DNA of 64,000 bases, taken from assembly GCA_911728435.2 (NCBI GenBank), contig OU452212.1, positions 1,246,563 to 1,310,562 of the forward strand, given 5' to 3'. This document shows, one piece after another, positions 1 to 11,011 of this stretch. The translations under genes were made by a program, and so were the position numbers. This stretch comes from Apoderus coryli. Its lineage: Eukaryota; Arthropoda; Insecta; Coleoptera; Attelabidae. Each line of letters starts with the position of its first letter. Positions within the stretch are counted from its first letter, which is position 1. The notes below the pieces were generated by a model. That model was not told where the DNA came from, ran no database searches, and saw only the letters and a list, made by a program, of their open reading frames with translations.

Positions 1-947
1 GTGGGTATGTAGACAGATACGTGTATCATATGACATGTGTACAGAAGCAGCAGAGTAAACATAAGCAGCATAATTGACCACTCGGTCGGATATTCGGGAA
101 AGTGGAGGCAAGAGTTGTTTGCAAAAAGGAAACACATGGACACGTGTGTTTGCAATTTTATTATGCTGCACAAAATAATATGCAAGGCCAATTTTGATTT
201 ACATCTAATGGAATCAGATGCATTAGTGGCATTACACATCAGAGTTCAGTGGCGCCCTTCAAAAATTTTAATGAATGAATGACTGACAACTTTAAGCTTG
301 AATTACTGCTTGCTATTACCAGGGTTTCGAGGAAGAAAATTGTGTAAATCAATATGTGTATATCCAAAAGTTGAACTTGGTTTAGCCTTTAACCTCAATG
401 GATCTGGTTTCGCAATTTGACTAATAGTGCTTGACTTATAGACATAAAAGGATAGTAGTGCCTGTCCCTCTTTTTGCAGGAAAAAGACCATGCCATCGCA
501 GATACTAAACAACTAAAGAAACTTTATCGGTCATTGTTAGTTTTGTGACAATTTAAATTAGCAGGTATTGTGTACACCTAGAGAGAATACTAATTAAAAG
601 CTCAGTCCAGGTGAAGCCCGATATGCTATTCAAATTGTACACTGGTTCGATTCAAGCTTTACGAGCGGCTTGTGCAAACGAAGAATATCAAACTTTATTA
701 TGCTGCTTGAAAAAAATAAAATAACTGACCTATTGTGACTGTAGATCACTGCTTGTCACAGTTAATCTTAACACTCGTATTTATTTAACAGCAAAAGTAA
801 CTAAATGACCATTCTGTTTAACTAAGATAGATCTGAAGCTTTATTTGAAATAAAAACCCAAGGTTTGGACTTTTCAAAACCAACTAATTTTAATAATTAT
901 AAATAATAAAAATGAATAGGTAACCATGAAGGAAATAAATATGTTCA
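1..947. other. Intergenic AT-rich sequence, nothing recognised
   Basis: Open frames here are short (under about 85 codons), show no domain I recognise and lie in AT-rich DNA. I see no gene, RNA or repeat worth naming. Confidence 0.5.
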
Positions 948-1240
948 TGAAGTAGTCCATATTTCTGTGGAGTCTCAATTTAATGAGGGGAATAATACTA
1001 TACTGTCTTTTCCACTAAATCTCAATATATATTATATAATATTAACAGTATTAATTTATTATAGCTTCAATATATGATACAATGTAACTTTTATATATAA
1101 ACACTGAGGATGACCATATATATGGCCGAAACATGTGTGTTGTAACAAACCAATTATGATTAGGATCCAATCAGATCTGTGAAAATATATATTGAGATTT
1201 AGTGGAGAAGACAGTATAGTATTATTCCCCTCAGTAAATA
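948..1240 (+). mobile_element. Penelope-like terminal-repeat fragment with inverted arms
   Basis: Two arms of about 49 bp (985-1033 and 1184-1232) are inverted copies with about one mismatch, both containing the run GAGGGGAATAATACTATACT. The segment 950-974 (AGTAGTCCATATTT...GTGGAGT) recurs almost unchanged at 14253-14277, in a second unit that also carries a hammerhead motif. Inverted partial terminal repeats with hammerhead motifs are a known trait of Penelope-like retroelements. That assignment is inference here, because no reverse transcriptase is attached to this copy. Confidence 0.45.
1101..1141 (+). ncRNA. Hammerhead-ribozyme-like motif, probably inactive
   Basis: Box 1 CTGAGGA (1104-1110) fits CUGANGA. 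A stem II hairpin built from GACCAT and ATGGCC (one A-C mismatch) leads into GAAA (1128-1131). ACATGT forms the minimal stem III, and AACA before box 1 pairs with TGTT after the cleavage position as stem I. One extra T sits between box 1 and stem II. The predicted cleavage residue is G, where active hammerheads need A, C or U, so this copy is probably dead. It may simply be a degenerate Penelope terminal repeat. Confidence 0.45.
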
Positions 1241-1340
1241 TGTATAGATAAAAAAATAAAACAATTAAAAAAAATGAAAATCTAAATCTTAAGACTGTAC
1301 AACTTGAAATAGGTAAATTAATATAAGTACAAATAATTAA

Positions 1341-1862
1341 ATTATATTATATTATATTATATTATATTATATTATATTATATTATATTATATTATATTAT
1401 ATTATATTATATTATATTATATTATATTATATTATATTATATTATATTATATTATATTATATTATATTATATTATATTATATTATATTATATTATATTAT
1501 ATTATATTATATTATATTATATTATATTATATTATATTATATTATATTATATTATATTATATTATATTATATTATATTATATTATATTATATTATATTAT
1601 ATTATATTATATTATATTATATTATATTATATTATATTATATTATATTATATTATATTATATTATATTATATTATATTATATTATATTATATTATATTAT
1701 ATTATATTATATTATATTATATTATATTATATTATATTATATTATATTATATTATATTATATTATATTATATTATATTATATTATATTATATTATATTAT
1801 ATTATATTATATTATATTATATTATATTATATTATATTATATTATATTATATTATTATTATT
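1341..1862. repeat. Perfect (ATATT)n microsatellite, about 100 copies
   Basis: An uninterrupted ATTAT/ATATT pentamer runs from 1341 to about 1854 and ends in a short ATT run. I saw no interruption over roughly 515 bp, which implies recent expansion or an assembly-extended array. Confidence 0.97.
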
Positions 1863-3600
1863 AAGCAAACTAGGAATAATTTTTAAACTTTGTAAAATAT
1901 AGTCCAAAATAAATTAAAATATTTATTTAATTCTATAAACTAGTACGTCTGCACAATTCAAAAGCGAAAACGAATCTATCGTTTAGAAGTACAATTGCAT
2001 TTCAAGCAACTTCGTAATCATAAGAAATACTATTCCTTTGAAGAAGGATAGAATGAAATAGCCAATGAGAAAAAAGAAAAACATTTAAAAGAAATACACC
2101 CCTAAAATGTAACTGCAGGGTGAGAACTGTCTCATTTTGGAATTAAAATAATAATATAATTTTAATTATCTACTCGTCTGTTATAGTTATTATCACTAAT
2201 TATATTTCAACTTAATGTCGATATTCCATTCACTGTAGATTCCAACCCATTACACCCCCATGTAGTAAAACTCCAATAAGAGTTAAATATGCTTGCGAAA
2301 CTGAAGTTTCTTTCATTGAAATGAAAGGCTTTTACTTAGCAATAAAAAAGAACCGCCCAAGAATCAGCCCAATTTGAGTCAAAAATTGGGAGGCAAAAAA
2401 AAAGCCTCGTAGATAATACCAACATTTCATCGATTATTACATCTAATTCCTTAATAATTTAAACAATATCTATGTGTTTCGACAATGTTGAGGGAGACCG
2501 TCCTGTAACTAAAATATTTCATTCTTCGAACAAGAATACACACAATTGGTTGTACGTTCCAATATCATTGCATTTATATTTTTAACCCAAAACTCATAAA
2601 ATAAACCCAAAACTCATAAAATAACATAATATTTTCGGCTAAACAAACCTTTTCTTAAGTAGTAAATATTTTATCACATTGAAAGAGGCCCCAGAGATAA
2701 TAAGTTGATCATTTGCAGATGTCGTATAATTTTTACAATAAGATTGTAATATTCGTAGAAAATAAAGAACATAAAACTTTTATTTTCTTGTTATTCAAAA
2801 GTACTATAGTACAGTAAACATAAAACCACCCAAGTAGGTATACAGGGTAACACAAAAATGTATACTCTATTTATATTTATTTATATTTTGATTACAAATT
2901 AGTTACCTACATATTTAATTTAAGTTTTAAAATCTAAAAAAGTAGTGAACAAGTTAAAACAATATATATGTAATTGTTACATCATTTTGATTTGATTTTG
3001 TTAACGCAATAAATCCTTATGCTGACTTTAAAACTAAAATTTCAAAATTTTCTGTTCTTGTAAATAGTTGATTAGAGAGGTAGGAACACGCTGACACATT
3101 CCTATATATGATGTTATCCGTTTTCCCATAGGACGCCGATGAATTTGTTCCCATTAAAATTGTAACGTGATACCATTGAGAATTGTCACGGAATATTCGA
3201 CGTTGTACGTACTAGCTGCTCATGTTCATCATATAGGTACATATCGAGAATTCCAAGGTTCTGTGATGATTATATATTTCCGGTGAATATACCCAAACGC
3301 TTTTCCAATAAATATCTGTTTTATACAAAAAGAACTTCCGTCTGTAGGTATATATAGGCCGTCCTGGAAAATGTGAGAAAGAATATGAATGAATATTATT
3401 TTTTTTGCGTACAGGCCTTCTTTACGGAGATTTGGGCCCCTAAAGGGCGCCGTTAAAAATCGGCTTTTCCATACGTCAACTTATTTATCCTAACAGTTTT
3501 ATTTTTTGCTTTTAAACTCACTGATTAAATTAATTTAATACAAATATGGCATACATATTAAAAACTCTACAACTTTCTACGTAAAACAGAAATCTAATAA
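1863..3600. other. AT-rich spacer, nothing recognised
   Basis: No coding region could be supported. The only internal structure noticed is a roughly 20-bp direct duplication near 2585-2625 (ACCCAAAACTCATAAAATAA twice). Confidence 0.5.
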
Positions 3601-4450
3601 TTCTAGATATCAGAACTGCAAAATGTAAGGTTTGTTGTGCCTCAAGGTTCGGTGCGAGGGCCGTCCCCTTTTTGATTTATATTGTAACGTTTTTCTGAGT
3701 TCGATATCTGAAATAATAACGAGTTTTGATTTTAAACTAATTTATTTACACTTCGCATTACTGGTTGTTTTTCCTTATTCCACGGTGGCCTTATATATGA
3801 TTTGTTTCTTTCTCGAAAATAGGCGTTTGTTCTACAACATTCCGCGCACGTACCTACGGTTATTCCATATCTGTACGGTGAGCGAGGCACATTCTACCAA
3901 ATTAACACAGCGCTGCCCGGACGAGGTACGGCATACTAAATCAGTACAGAGTCGCCTCCCGTTAGTTTGAGTCGCGATCATTCCAGAACATATCACCTAA
4001 TTACTATTGTATAGCCAACGTGGTGTTGCCGGATGTATTTATTTATCTCTAGGTAGCGTAGGGGACATTTCAATATTCGTCACAATATAAATGATCTGGG
4101 CTGCGATCCTGGTGTTGATTAGGCCATCTTTGCGAATGACACAAGTGCAAGTGCAGTGAAGTTTCTGAGTCTGCACTGTTAATAAAATGTGTAAACCGGT
4201 TAGAAGTTTGATTTATGCAATAACAAATAGCTATCCTACTAGCAGGTGATCAAGAAAACTCCAAGACCATGAGTAGCTGTAAAAAGATTGTTTTGTCAGC
4301 GTATATAGGTACCTGCTTTTTTGGAGTCTCATGCAAGAGACTGTTTGGTCTTCAAAGAAAAGCCATAAAAGCGATTGCCAGGCTTCATTATCCAGCTGAT
4401 TGTAAACAAAGTTTCATCGATTTAAATATTTTAACATACATTTAAATTTC
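3600..4450 (+). pseudogene. Decayed non-LTR retrotransposon (RT remnant)
   Basis: Broken frames on + carry recognisable non-LTR reverse-transcriptase blocks in the right order. Around 3630-3685 is VVPQGSVRGPSPF, equivalent to the GVPQGS block before the palm. Around 4085-4150 is a degraded FANDTS, where FADD would be the catalytic box. Around 4320-4440 is the C-terminal block RLFGLQRKAIKAIARLHYPA. Stops and frameshifts separate them, so it is long dead. It ends about 60 bp upstream of the first tetraspanin coding exon and could have replaced or moved 5' sequence. Confidence 0.6.
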
Positions 4451-4510
4451 AAGACAGATTAGGGACAAAACATCTCAACATATGCTTTTGTTTCAGGTGA
4501 ATGGGGGGCG

Positions 4511-7500
4511 ATGATAACTGGGACGACTAAGGGGGGGCTCCGAAGGCGAATGCCGCTCAGAAGGCCCGGGTGCAGCGCAAGTGCGGCTGCCGGCGGCAGT
4601 TACGGACTTGGCGGCAGGGCCATGCGCTATTATCGCCTATGGATATACACATGCAATACCGCATTGTTAGCTGGCGCCTTGGCATTTAGTGGAGCTGCTG
4701 CCAAAACTGTCATCTTTGACTTTCGGCGAACGCTGATTCCATCACTGACGTTGTACCAACCCTCATTTTTGTACGCTTATTTAGCTTTAGTAACACAAGG
4801 TAAGTTTCATTCAATTCTATACAGGGTGGCCCATTAGTGTGTGGGCGGAAGATATCTCAAGATCTATAAGCGATAGTCAAAAAAATCCTATTTATATTTA
4901 GCAGCATATTCGCGTTTATTTATTTGTCTCCATGCATGGAAACTTCCCAATTTTGTTTCATGGGTATCTAGATCTGCCTCTTTTAACAAATTTTATGAAA
5001 GCTCTGCATTTTGGTAATTTTAATGGATCTTTCATTATTTTTATTTGTTAAACTATCAGTTTAATAAATTTTAAAACTATTTCTTTATTTCCCATGGCAT
5101 TCTTGATCACGGAAAATTAAAAATACATGATTTTTCAACGAATTTTGGTGAACAACATTCTTTTGGCCATAACTCTCAAGCGAATAAAGATTTTCCTGTG
5201 CGGTTTTGGACTTTTTTGTTGCAAATTCAATTTGCTTTTCATTTTTGATAAAATATTTGTATCATTCCATTTAAGTTTTTAAAGAAATATCAAAAAAACC
5301 TTAGGCGATGCAAATATCGCCATCTAGCGGAGCCCCAAAAAACAATCATCATTTAAAATATTTTTTTTCTTCATCAGCAAAGCAAAGGCGGTAAAGTGTC
5401 ATTTTTTCAGGCTTCAAGAAGTGTATATTTCTTCTTTCAGCCTGAAAAAATGACACTTTACCGCCTAGGAATACAATATACGAGTACTATTAAAAATTAA
5501 TAGTGGAGATGACGAAATTGTTTCATTGTAATTAACTGCAATTTTAATTTTGTATTCAATACAGGTGGTGCTATCCAAGTTCTCGGCTGTATAGCCGCCC
5601 TACGACTTTCAGAAAAACTACTCAACATCTATTGGCTGCTACTTTTGGTACTCATATTTGGAGACGTAGTGATTGGCGCGTTCTGGGCCTACCGATTCGA
5701 GCGCATTTGCCAGGAATTACGGCCAGCGTTACGATTACGATTTTATCAAGAGTACGGCACAAATAACGACATGACAAATCTGTGGGATCGGTTGCAGACA
5801 GAGGATTCGTGTTGTGGGGTGACGGGACCTGAAGAATTTGGTGACAATAATGGTACGACTGTTGTTCGGTGGGAAATGCCGGTTAGTATATTTTATCTAA
5901 GATGTTGTTGTTTCATCCATTACAAATAACAATATACAGAGTGCGTGTTTCAAAAAGCAGCAAAAAAAGGTCAAACATAATTTAGATGCATATTCCACCA
6001 TAAAACATTAATAAAATAAGGGAGAATATACCCTTATGACTGCAAAATCCGCCTTGTCCAAAAACGTTTATTTGCAAGTTCGTTTTCGCTAATTTCAATA
6101 CGTTATTTGCAAAAAGACTGCATTTCCGGACGTTTGTTTATGGGAACTTTTTTGACCTGAAAAATCACCCCCTTAAATATTGCGGCGTATTTTTAAAACT
6201 CCCTGTATAGGGTGATTCGCATTCGAACGCACAAAAACCAGGCTGATGTAGGGGAACCCAAGTTATAGTGATTTGAAACCACTTTTGGAAGCTTATTTCA
6301 AAATTTCGCTTCACATAATCTGCATCTAAATTGCCTATAGTAATATGGACACATTTTCATGAGTCATTTTATCCTCCGAAGGTTTGTCAAATTGGCAGAT
6401 TTCTTGGTGTTTCCAACTCATTCTTGGATGCACCGATCACAACACATGAATTAAGTTAATTAAGTTGTATCTGGACAGAAAAACAAGAAGGCTTCTGGTT
6501 TCGAGGTATTCCACATGAATATGGATGACTCTGAAGCATAACAAAGTATAGAGAGCGAGCCAACAAATTATGCTGCAGGAGTTGCTTAGACGTGTGGAGA
6601 CATGGGTTAATTAGATGGGCGTTATGAGTGTCCGACAGGATTTCAGAGGGGTTGAGGGTATATATTGGGTCTGCCAGATAACTTTTTTTTTTTGAAAATG
6701 CGATAATAGAAAAACTGCTGAATATTTTTTCAAATTTCTTTTTTTATTTGAAAGTACAATCCTTCCGGTCAATAATGACAAATAATTTCATTCAAATGGC
6801 TGCCTCGGCTGGCCATGCAGTAGCCTACACGATCGGTCCAATTTTTAAGCACATTATCGATTGTGTGCAGCTGTATTTCACCAATGGCTTCACGAATGTT
6901 GTCCTTTAAAGCGTCAATTGTCTCTGGCTTGTCGGCGTAACACTTATCTTTGACGGCACCTCACAAATAATAGTCCAACGGTGTCAAATCGCAGCTCCGA
7001 GGTGGCCAAACGACATCAGCTCTGCGGCTGATAATGCGATCTTCAAAAACAGGGCGCAAAACATCGAGTGTAGCTTCGGCTGTGTGGCACGTAGCGCCGT
7101 CCTGTTGAAACCAAATGTTGCCAATATCCTCCTCTTCAATTTTTGTGAACAAAAATTCGTTCAACATGGCCCGATAACGATCGCCATTGACTGTAACGGC
7201 CACTCCTTGCTCATTTTCGAAGAAAAATGGCCCAATTATGCCTCCGGACCAAAATCCGCACCAAACAGTGACTCGTTTTGGGTGCATCGGCTTTTCAATG
7301 TATGCGTGCGGATTTTCTGTGCCCCAAATGCGACAATTTTGCTTGTTTACATACCCGCCAACATCAAAATGAGCTTCATCTGAAAAGATGATTTTTTTGG
7401 CAAAATCGGCATCTTCTGTAAGTCGATCGCAGGCCCACTGAGCGAAGCGAAAACGCATTGGATGGTCAGTTGGCTTCAACTCCTGAACCAATTGGACTTT

Positions 7501-9798
7501 GTATGGCGGCATACCAAGGTCTTTATGCAAAATTCGTCTCAATGATGTCTCCGAAATGTTCAATTGTTGAGACCGACGGTGAATTGATGTTGATGGCGCT
7601 TCACGCACACTTTCTGCCACAGCAGCAACATTCTCGGGTGTACGCACTGTTTTTGGCTTTTCACGCTTTGGTTTATTGATGAGGATGCCAGTTTCTTTCA
7701 CTTTTTTCACGAGATAACGAACATACGGAGCTGACGGTGCTTCTCTTCTTCCAAAATCCGTACGCAATTTTCGCACACATTCTGCAACATTACCATGATT
7801 TTCAAAGTAATGTCGCAATATTTCCCAGCGTTGTTCAACCGTATACACAACCATATTCGTTCAGCGGAAGGATAAAACTAATTATCTGTCAAATCAGACA
7901 TGAGCTAAGTGTTACCCTTCACGAAATAAGCACTAGTTGAAAAAAAACGTTAGATGGCGGACCCGATAGATAACGACTTTGTACTGAGCTCTGTTATTCA
8001 ATTGCAATTTCGACTGAAAAAGCGGAGCTTGTTTAGGGTTTTTGTGGACTCCAAAAAGGCATTTGATTTTACACCGTAGAATCTATTATGTCATTAGCTT
8101 TACAAGGTTTGACATAACTTGCGCCGTTTTGTAGAGTCCGTTTCTGTTCTCGTTTTTTATCTGTAAATGTATACCAATGATTTGGTAATTTTAGCATATA
8201 GTAAGGTTGATCTGGCGAAAAAGCTGTGTGCTTGACAGCTGTACGCTCTTGATTTCGATTTTGCCAAAAGTTCTGAACCTTCGTCATCATCCCCATCACT
8301 ACATGCCCCTGCTCTGTGCGGTTCTTATGTGAATCACCCTGTATACGCTGATTAACGCTGGGCGTGCTTTTGCATTTTGGTGTATAACATGATGCCCTGT
8401 CATTAAGTCATTGCGTTGAAGGTCATTTAACTGTCATAGAGGCAGTATTTTAAATACGATCCTATATACAGAATGGCTCACCGTAAACGTATCACAAAGT
8501 TATCCAGGATAACCATCTCTTCAGCTTCAGTGTTTAGTTCCTTAAACCAAATGTCTGAACTTGACTGTTAAATGCTCTAAACCAGTGGTCGTCAACTCAT
8601 CGATCGGGAGCCCCTGGTAGCTCGTGAAGAGAATTCTGGTAGCTCGCGAAGAGATTTCTGGTACGTAGCTCCGAACATATATATCTACATGCCAAACGAC
8701 ATGCGGAGCAGTCCTCATTAAGGATAGTTTCTTAGGTCTTGATTAGGTCCTGTATGATAGCGTCCTATACCAAACCAATGCCGTTTTCCTAATAATGGGG
8801 TCGTGAAATTTACACAGGACAATGATATTATGAAGGGCTATTTGCATGCCAAACGACAATCTTCGGAATGGTCATTAAGGATAGTTTCTTAGGTCTTGAT
8901 TAGGTCCTGTATAATAGCGTCTTATACCAAACCAAGGCCCCAAAAAAATTAAATCTGTTTTCCTAATAATGGGGTCGTGAAATTTACGCAGGACAATGAT
9001 ACTATGAAGGTCTATTTGCATGCCAAACGACATTCTTCGGAACGGTCATTAAGGATAGTTTCTTAGGTCTTGATTAGGTCCTGTATGATAGCGTCCTATG
9101 CCACACCAGGGCCCCAAAAACACTGTACATTCAAAAAAAAAAAGTAGCTCGCTGTACATTCTACAATTACCGAAGGTGCTCAATACATTCAGAAGGTTGG
9201 CGACCACTGCCCGAAACTATTGCAGAGACTATTAATATTGTCTCTATTTTCTATATAAAGTGTCCAAGAATAGCTGACAATTAATTAAAATACAGTTACC
9301 TAGTATATTCAAAGTCTCTTTGTTAGCTAGCATATCCTTCAATATAATTACTAAATAATCTTAAACGTATTTGTTGATCAGGTCAGTTGTTGTGCAGAGC
9401 CACCTGCAGGGAACAGCACCCGCTGCACCAGAGTCCATGCAACCGGTTGCGACCAACGTCTCCTCTCCTACCTACGATCGACCGCCTCCCTACTAGCCAT
9501 ACTCGGCTATTGTGTACTGGCCTTCCTCAAAATGTGCTTCCTCGGCATTTTACGCTACGAAATACGCGAAATGATACAGAAAATTCGCATTCTCCGTGCC
9601 GAACTCGAACTACCAAACGCTAACGGTGCAGTACCAGGCACGATGCGTGCAGAAAGCGCTGAAAGCGAACGAGAATCTTTACTGATTCGACCGGAAAGTA
9701 CGGCATTGCTCTCCTCCCCGCCAACACAAACTAAAAACCCAAACGGGAACAACAACTACGAGATGCGAGAGTACCATCGCAGTCACGACAACATATGA
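4511..9798 (+). CDS. Tetraspanin family membrane protein (3 exons)
   Basis: Exons 4511-4799, 5565-5881 and 9382-9798 join in phase (phases 1 and 0, GT-AG) into 340 codons. Four hydrophobic segments lie in the tetraspanin order: TM1 around LWIYTCNTALLAGALAF, TM2 across the exon 1/2 joint, TM3 in LLLLVLIFGDVVIGAFWAY, TM4 in ASLLAILGYCVLAFLKMCF. The large extracellular loop between TM3 and TM4 has the diagnostic CCG (DSCCGVTGPEEFG), then SCC and two more cysteines in exon 3. Tetraspanins organise membrane-protein microdomains; the partner is unknown here. The cytoplasmic tail is long and polar. The chosen ATG gives a 37-residue basic/Gly-rich leader; the internal ATG before RYYRLW is equally possible, and an upstream exon is not excluded because an AG lies just before this exon. 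Intron 2 (5882-9381) carries the mariner and hAT insertions. A member of the insect tetraspanin set, but I cannot name which. Confidence 0.88.
5388..5467. repeat. Perfect 28-bp-arm hairpin in tetraspanin intron 1
   Basis: AGGCGGTAAAGTGTCATTTT... (5388-5415) is exactly reversed and complemented at 5440-5467 around a 24-nt loop. It looks like a tiny MITE or solo terminal hairpin and must be young, since the arms have not diverged. Confidence 0.9.
5935..6206. mobile_element. Probable MITE with CAGRG-type ends
   Basis: The left end TATACAGAGTGCGTGTTTCA and right end TTTTAAAACTCCCTGTATA are roughly inverted, with TA at both borders. It abuts the next CAGGGTG-type element and shares the border dinucleotides with it. 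The termini are weakly matched, so this is tentative. Confidence 0.35.
6661..7970 (-). mobile_element. Mariner-superfamily DD41D transposon, nearly intact
   Basis: Terminal inverted repeats GGGTCTGCCAGATAAC(T)n at 6667 onward and its inverted match GGGTCCGCCATCTAACG(T)n ending about 7966 flank one transposase gene. TA dinucleotides sit outside both ends (6659-6660 and 7971-7972), as expected for a Tc1/mariner target duplication. The unit is about 1.3 kb, the size of a complete element. The DD41D spacing (see the coding entry) matches the rosa/VS-type branch as I recall it; the family name is inference. Confidence 0.85.
6769..7854 (-). pseudogene. DD41D mariner-like transposase with one premature stop
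   Basis: The frame opens at an ATG at 7854 and reads 297 codons to a TGA at 6961-6963. That TGA stands where the family has Trp after DYYL (TGG to TGA). The same frame then stays open for 63 more codons, ending at 6769 in a TGA just inside the TIR. In order it carries an N-terminal helix-turn-helix pair (about residues 5-120), the first catalytic Asp in FSDEAHFDVGG, the second in FQQDGATCHTA, and the third in RSCDLTPLDYYL, 41 residues after the second. Apart from the one nonsense codon I see no frameshift, so the copy is recently dead. It would act in the nucleus as a cut-and-paste transposase at TA sites. It lies antisense in tetraspanin intron 2. Open frames on + over this stretch are shadows. 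Confidence 0.88.
8583..9209. mobile_element. hAT-type MITE with internal tandem repeats
   Basis: The ends CAGTGGTCGTCAACT (8583) and inverted AGGTTGGCGACCACTG (ends 9209) form hAT-like TIRs. The 8-bp flanks CTCTAAAC and CCCGAAAC match at 6 of 8 positions, fitting the 8-bp hAT target duplication. Inside, a unit starting CATGCCAAACGACA occurs at 8688, 8845 and 9019 (periods 157 and 174 bp) and contains GTCTTGATTAGGTCCTGTAT. Copies of GTAGCTCG lie near both ends. There is no coding capacity, so it is non-autonomous. Confidence 0.8.
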
Positions 9799-10636
9799 CT
9801 AAAGTACCGCCTCGAGGGGCTCTTTAACCGCGGCAGATGGGGTCGTGTTAAAAAGGGCCCCCTTGCAACTCCTATGGAAGAGATATTCAAACGTAAACCA
9901 AGAGGACGTGTCAAGGACGATCCTTGCTGAGAGTTGGAGAAGTGCCACCAGAAAGAGACCCTGGTGTAATGTAAAAAAATTGAGTTAGATGATTTGAGTA
10001 AATTATTAGACGTGCGTGTGATTTGGAATGAGCGTTTATACTTTGTGACTGTTTCAAGTGGATTTCTTAGGTTAATATTGAGGGTTAATGGTTATTTGAG
10101 TAACTGACGAATTCAATAGCAATTTCAACTTTCTCCACCAAGGTCTGCACTAAAATTCAAGCCACAATAAAAATGTTTACTTATTTGTGCATTTAGAAGG
10201 TTCCCAGTACTTATATAATGTCTAAATTAGGTAAATCCACCTGGATTAGTTTTGTACAAGTTCTGACAGATAGATCTAGACGAGCATAATCAAATATATT
10301 CGAATATTGATACAGTAACGATATTCTGAACTTCCAAATTCAGTAAAGAATAACCAATAACCCTGCACAAGGTGTTGAATTAAAACTATTCATTGGGATA
10401 AATTAGAACAGCGACATTGTACGCAACACATGAAGACTGGTGCCCACTCAGTTACCCTAAATGGAAAGAGAGATGGGGAGTCCAGATTACATTCGATAAA
10501 ATCAGTTAGAACTCAGATAAGATGTATCTAACTTCCCAGGAGAAGTAATTTCCAAATAAAACAAAGCAAACTGATAAATAAAGATCAAACAGTTCATCAA
10601 ATGTAATCAACGTAATGTCTTAACATATTCACAAAA
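9799..10636. other. Tetraspanin 3' flank, otherwise empty
   Basis: This holds the probable 3' UTR (see the AATAAA at 10166). No other coding or repeat signal was recognised before the Tc1-type end at 10637. Confidence 0.45.
10166..10171 (+). terminator. Candidate polyadenylation signal of the tetraspanin
   Basis: AATAAA lies 368 bp after the tetraspanin stop codon, on the coding strand. It is the first clear canonical hexamer I found; usage is unproven. Confidence 0.35.
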
Positions 10637-11011
10637 AACACTCACCGGCAGAAAAAAACCGACCACTAAAAAGTGGCCAGATTCAGATTTGAACGAGAAA
10701 GAGTTTCTGTTCCGAAATTTGGAACACCCTGTGCAGCGCAATAGCTATAGCAGCTATTGTCAACTGGAATCACATTAAACCCTGATCTTTTCTGAACATT
10801 TTGTTTTTTTTAATTACGACATTATCTCTATTTTTGTTCGAGATACACTGTTTCGAAGCGAACGCTGAAAAAGCACAACAAATAAACATAATGTTAGAAA
10901 TTTAAATTAAATAAAATCAGAAGTGGGATTTTTAGTCTATTCATAAGAGCTAATTAGCGAAAAACTCATAACGACTAGTTAGGACCTGGTTTACATGACA
11001 AAACGTCTTGG

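Larger units (their letters stand above)
6204..8344. mobile_element. CAGGGTGATTC-type element interrupted by a mariner
   Basis: The left end TATAGGGTGATTCGCATTCG (from about 6203) and the inverted right end ...GTGAATCACCCTGTATA (about 8328-8345) look like decayed TIRs of one element with a TA target. Further in, both sides keep similar words (GAACGCACA / GAACCGCACA, ATGTAG). The middle is occupied by the complete DD41D element at 6661-7970, so the outer unit is older. Confidence 0.45.

Noticed and set aside
37..512. Two small ORFs (81 and 69 codons) near the left edge
   Set aside because: No domain, no splice partners and AT-rich context; length is within chance expectation.
1341..1862. CRISPR-like or coding interpretation of the long repeat
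   Set aside because: A 5-bp perfect tandem repeat with no spacers is a microsatellite.
3632..3970. 112-codon ORF upstream of the tetraspanin
   Set aside because: It is an off-frame reading of a dead reverse transcriptase; the neighbouring frame carries the VVPQGS block.
7084..7940. Several + strand ORFs of 61-99 codons
   Set aside because: They are shadows antisense to the DD41D transposase on -.
8600..9150. tRNA or tRNA-derived SINE suggested by GGTAGCTCG words
   Set aside because: No cloverleaf and no B box could be built; the words sit inside a hAT-type MITE.
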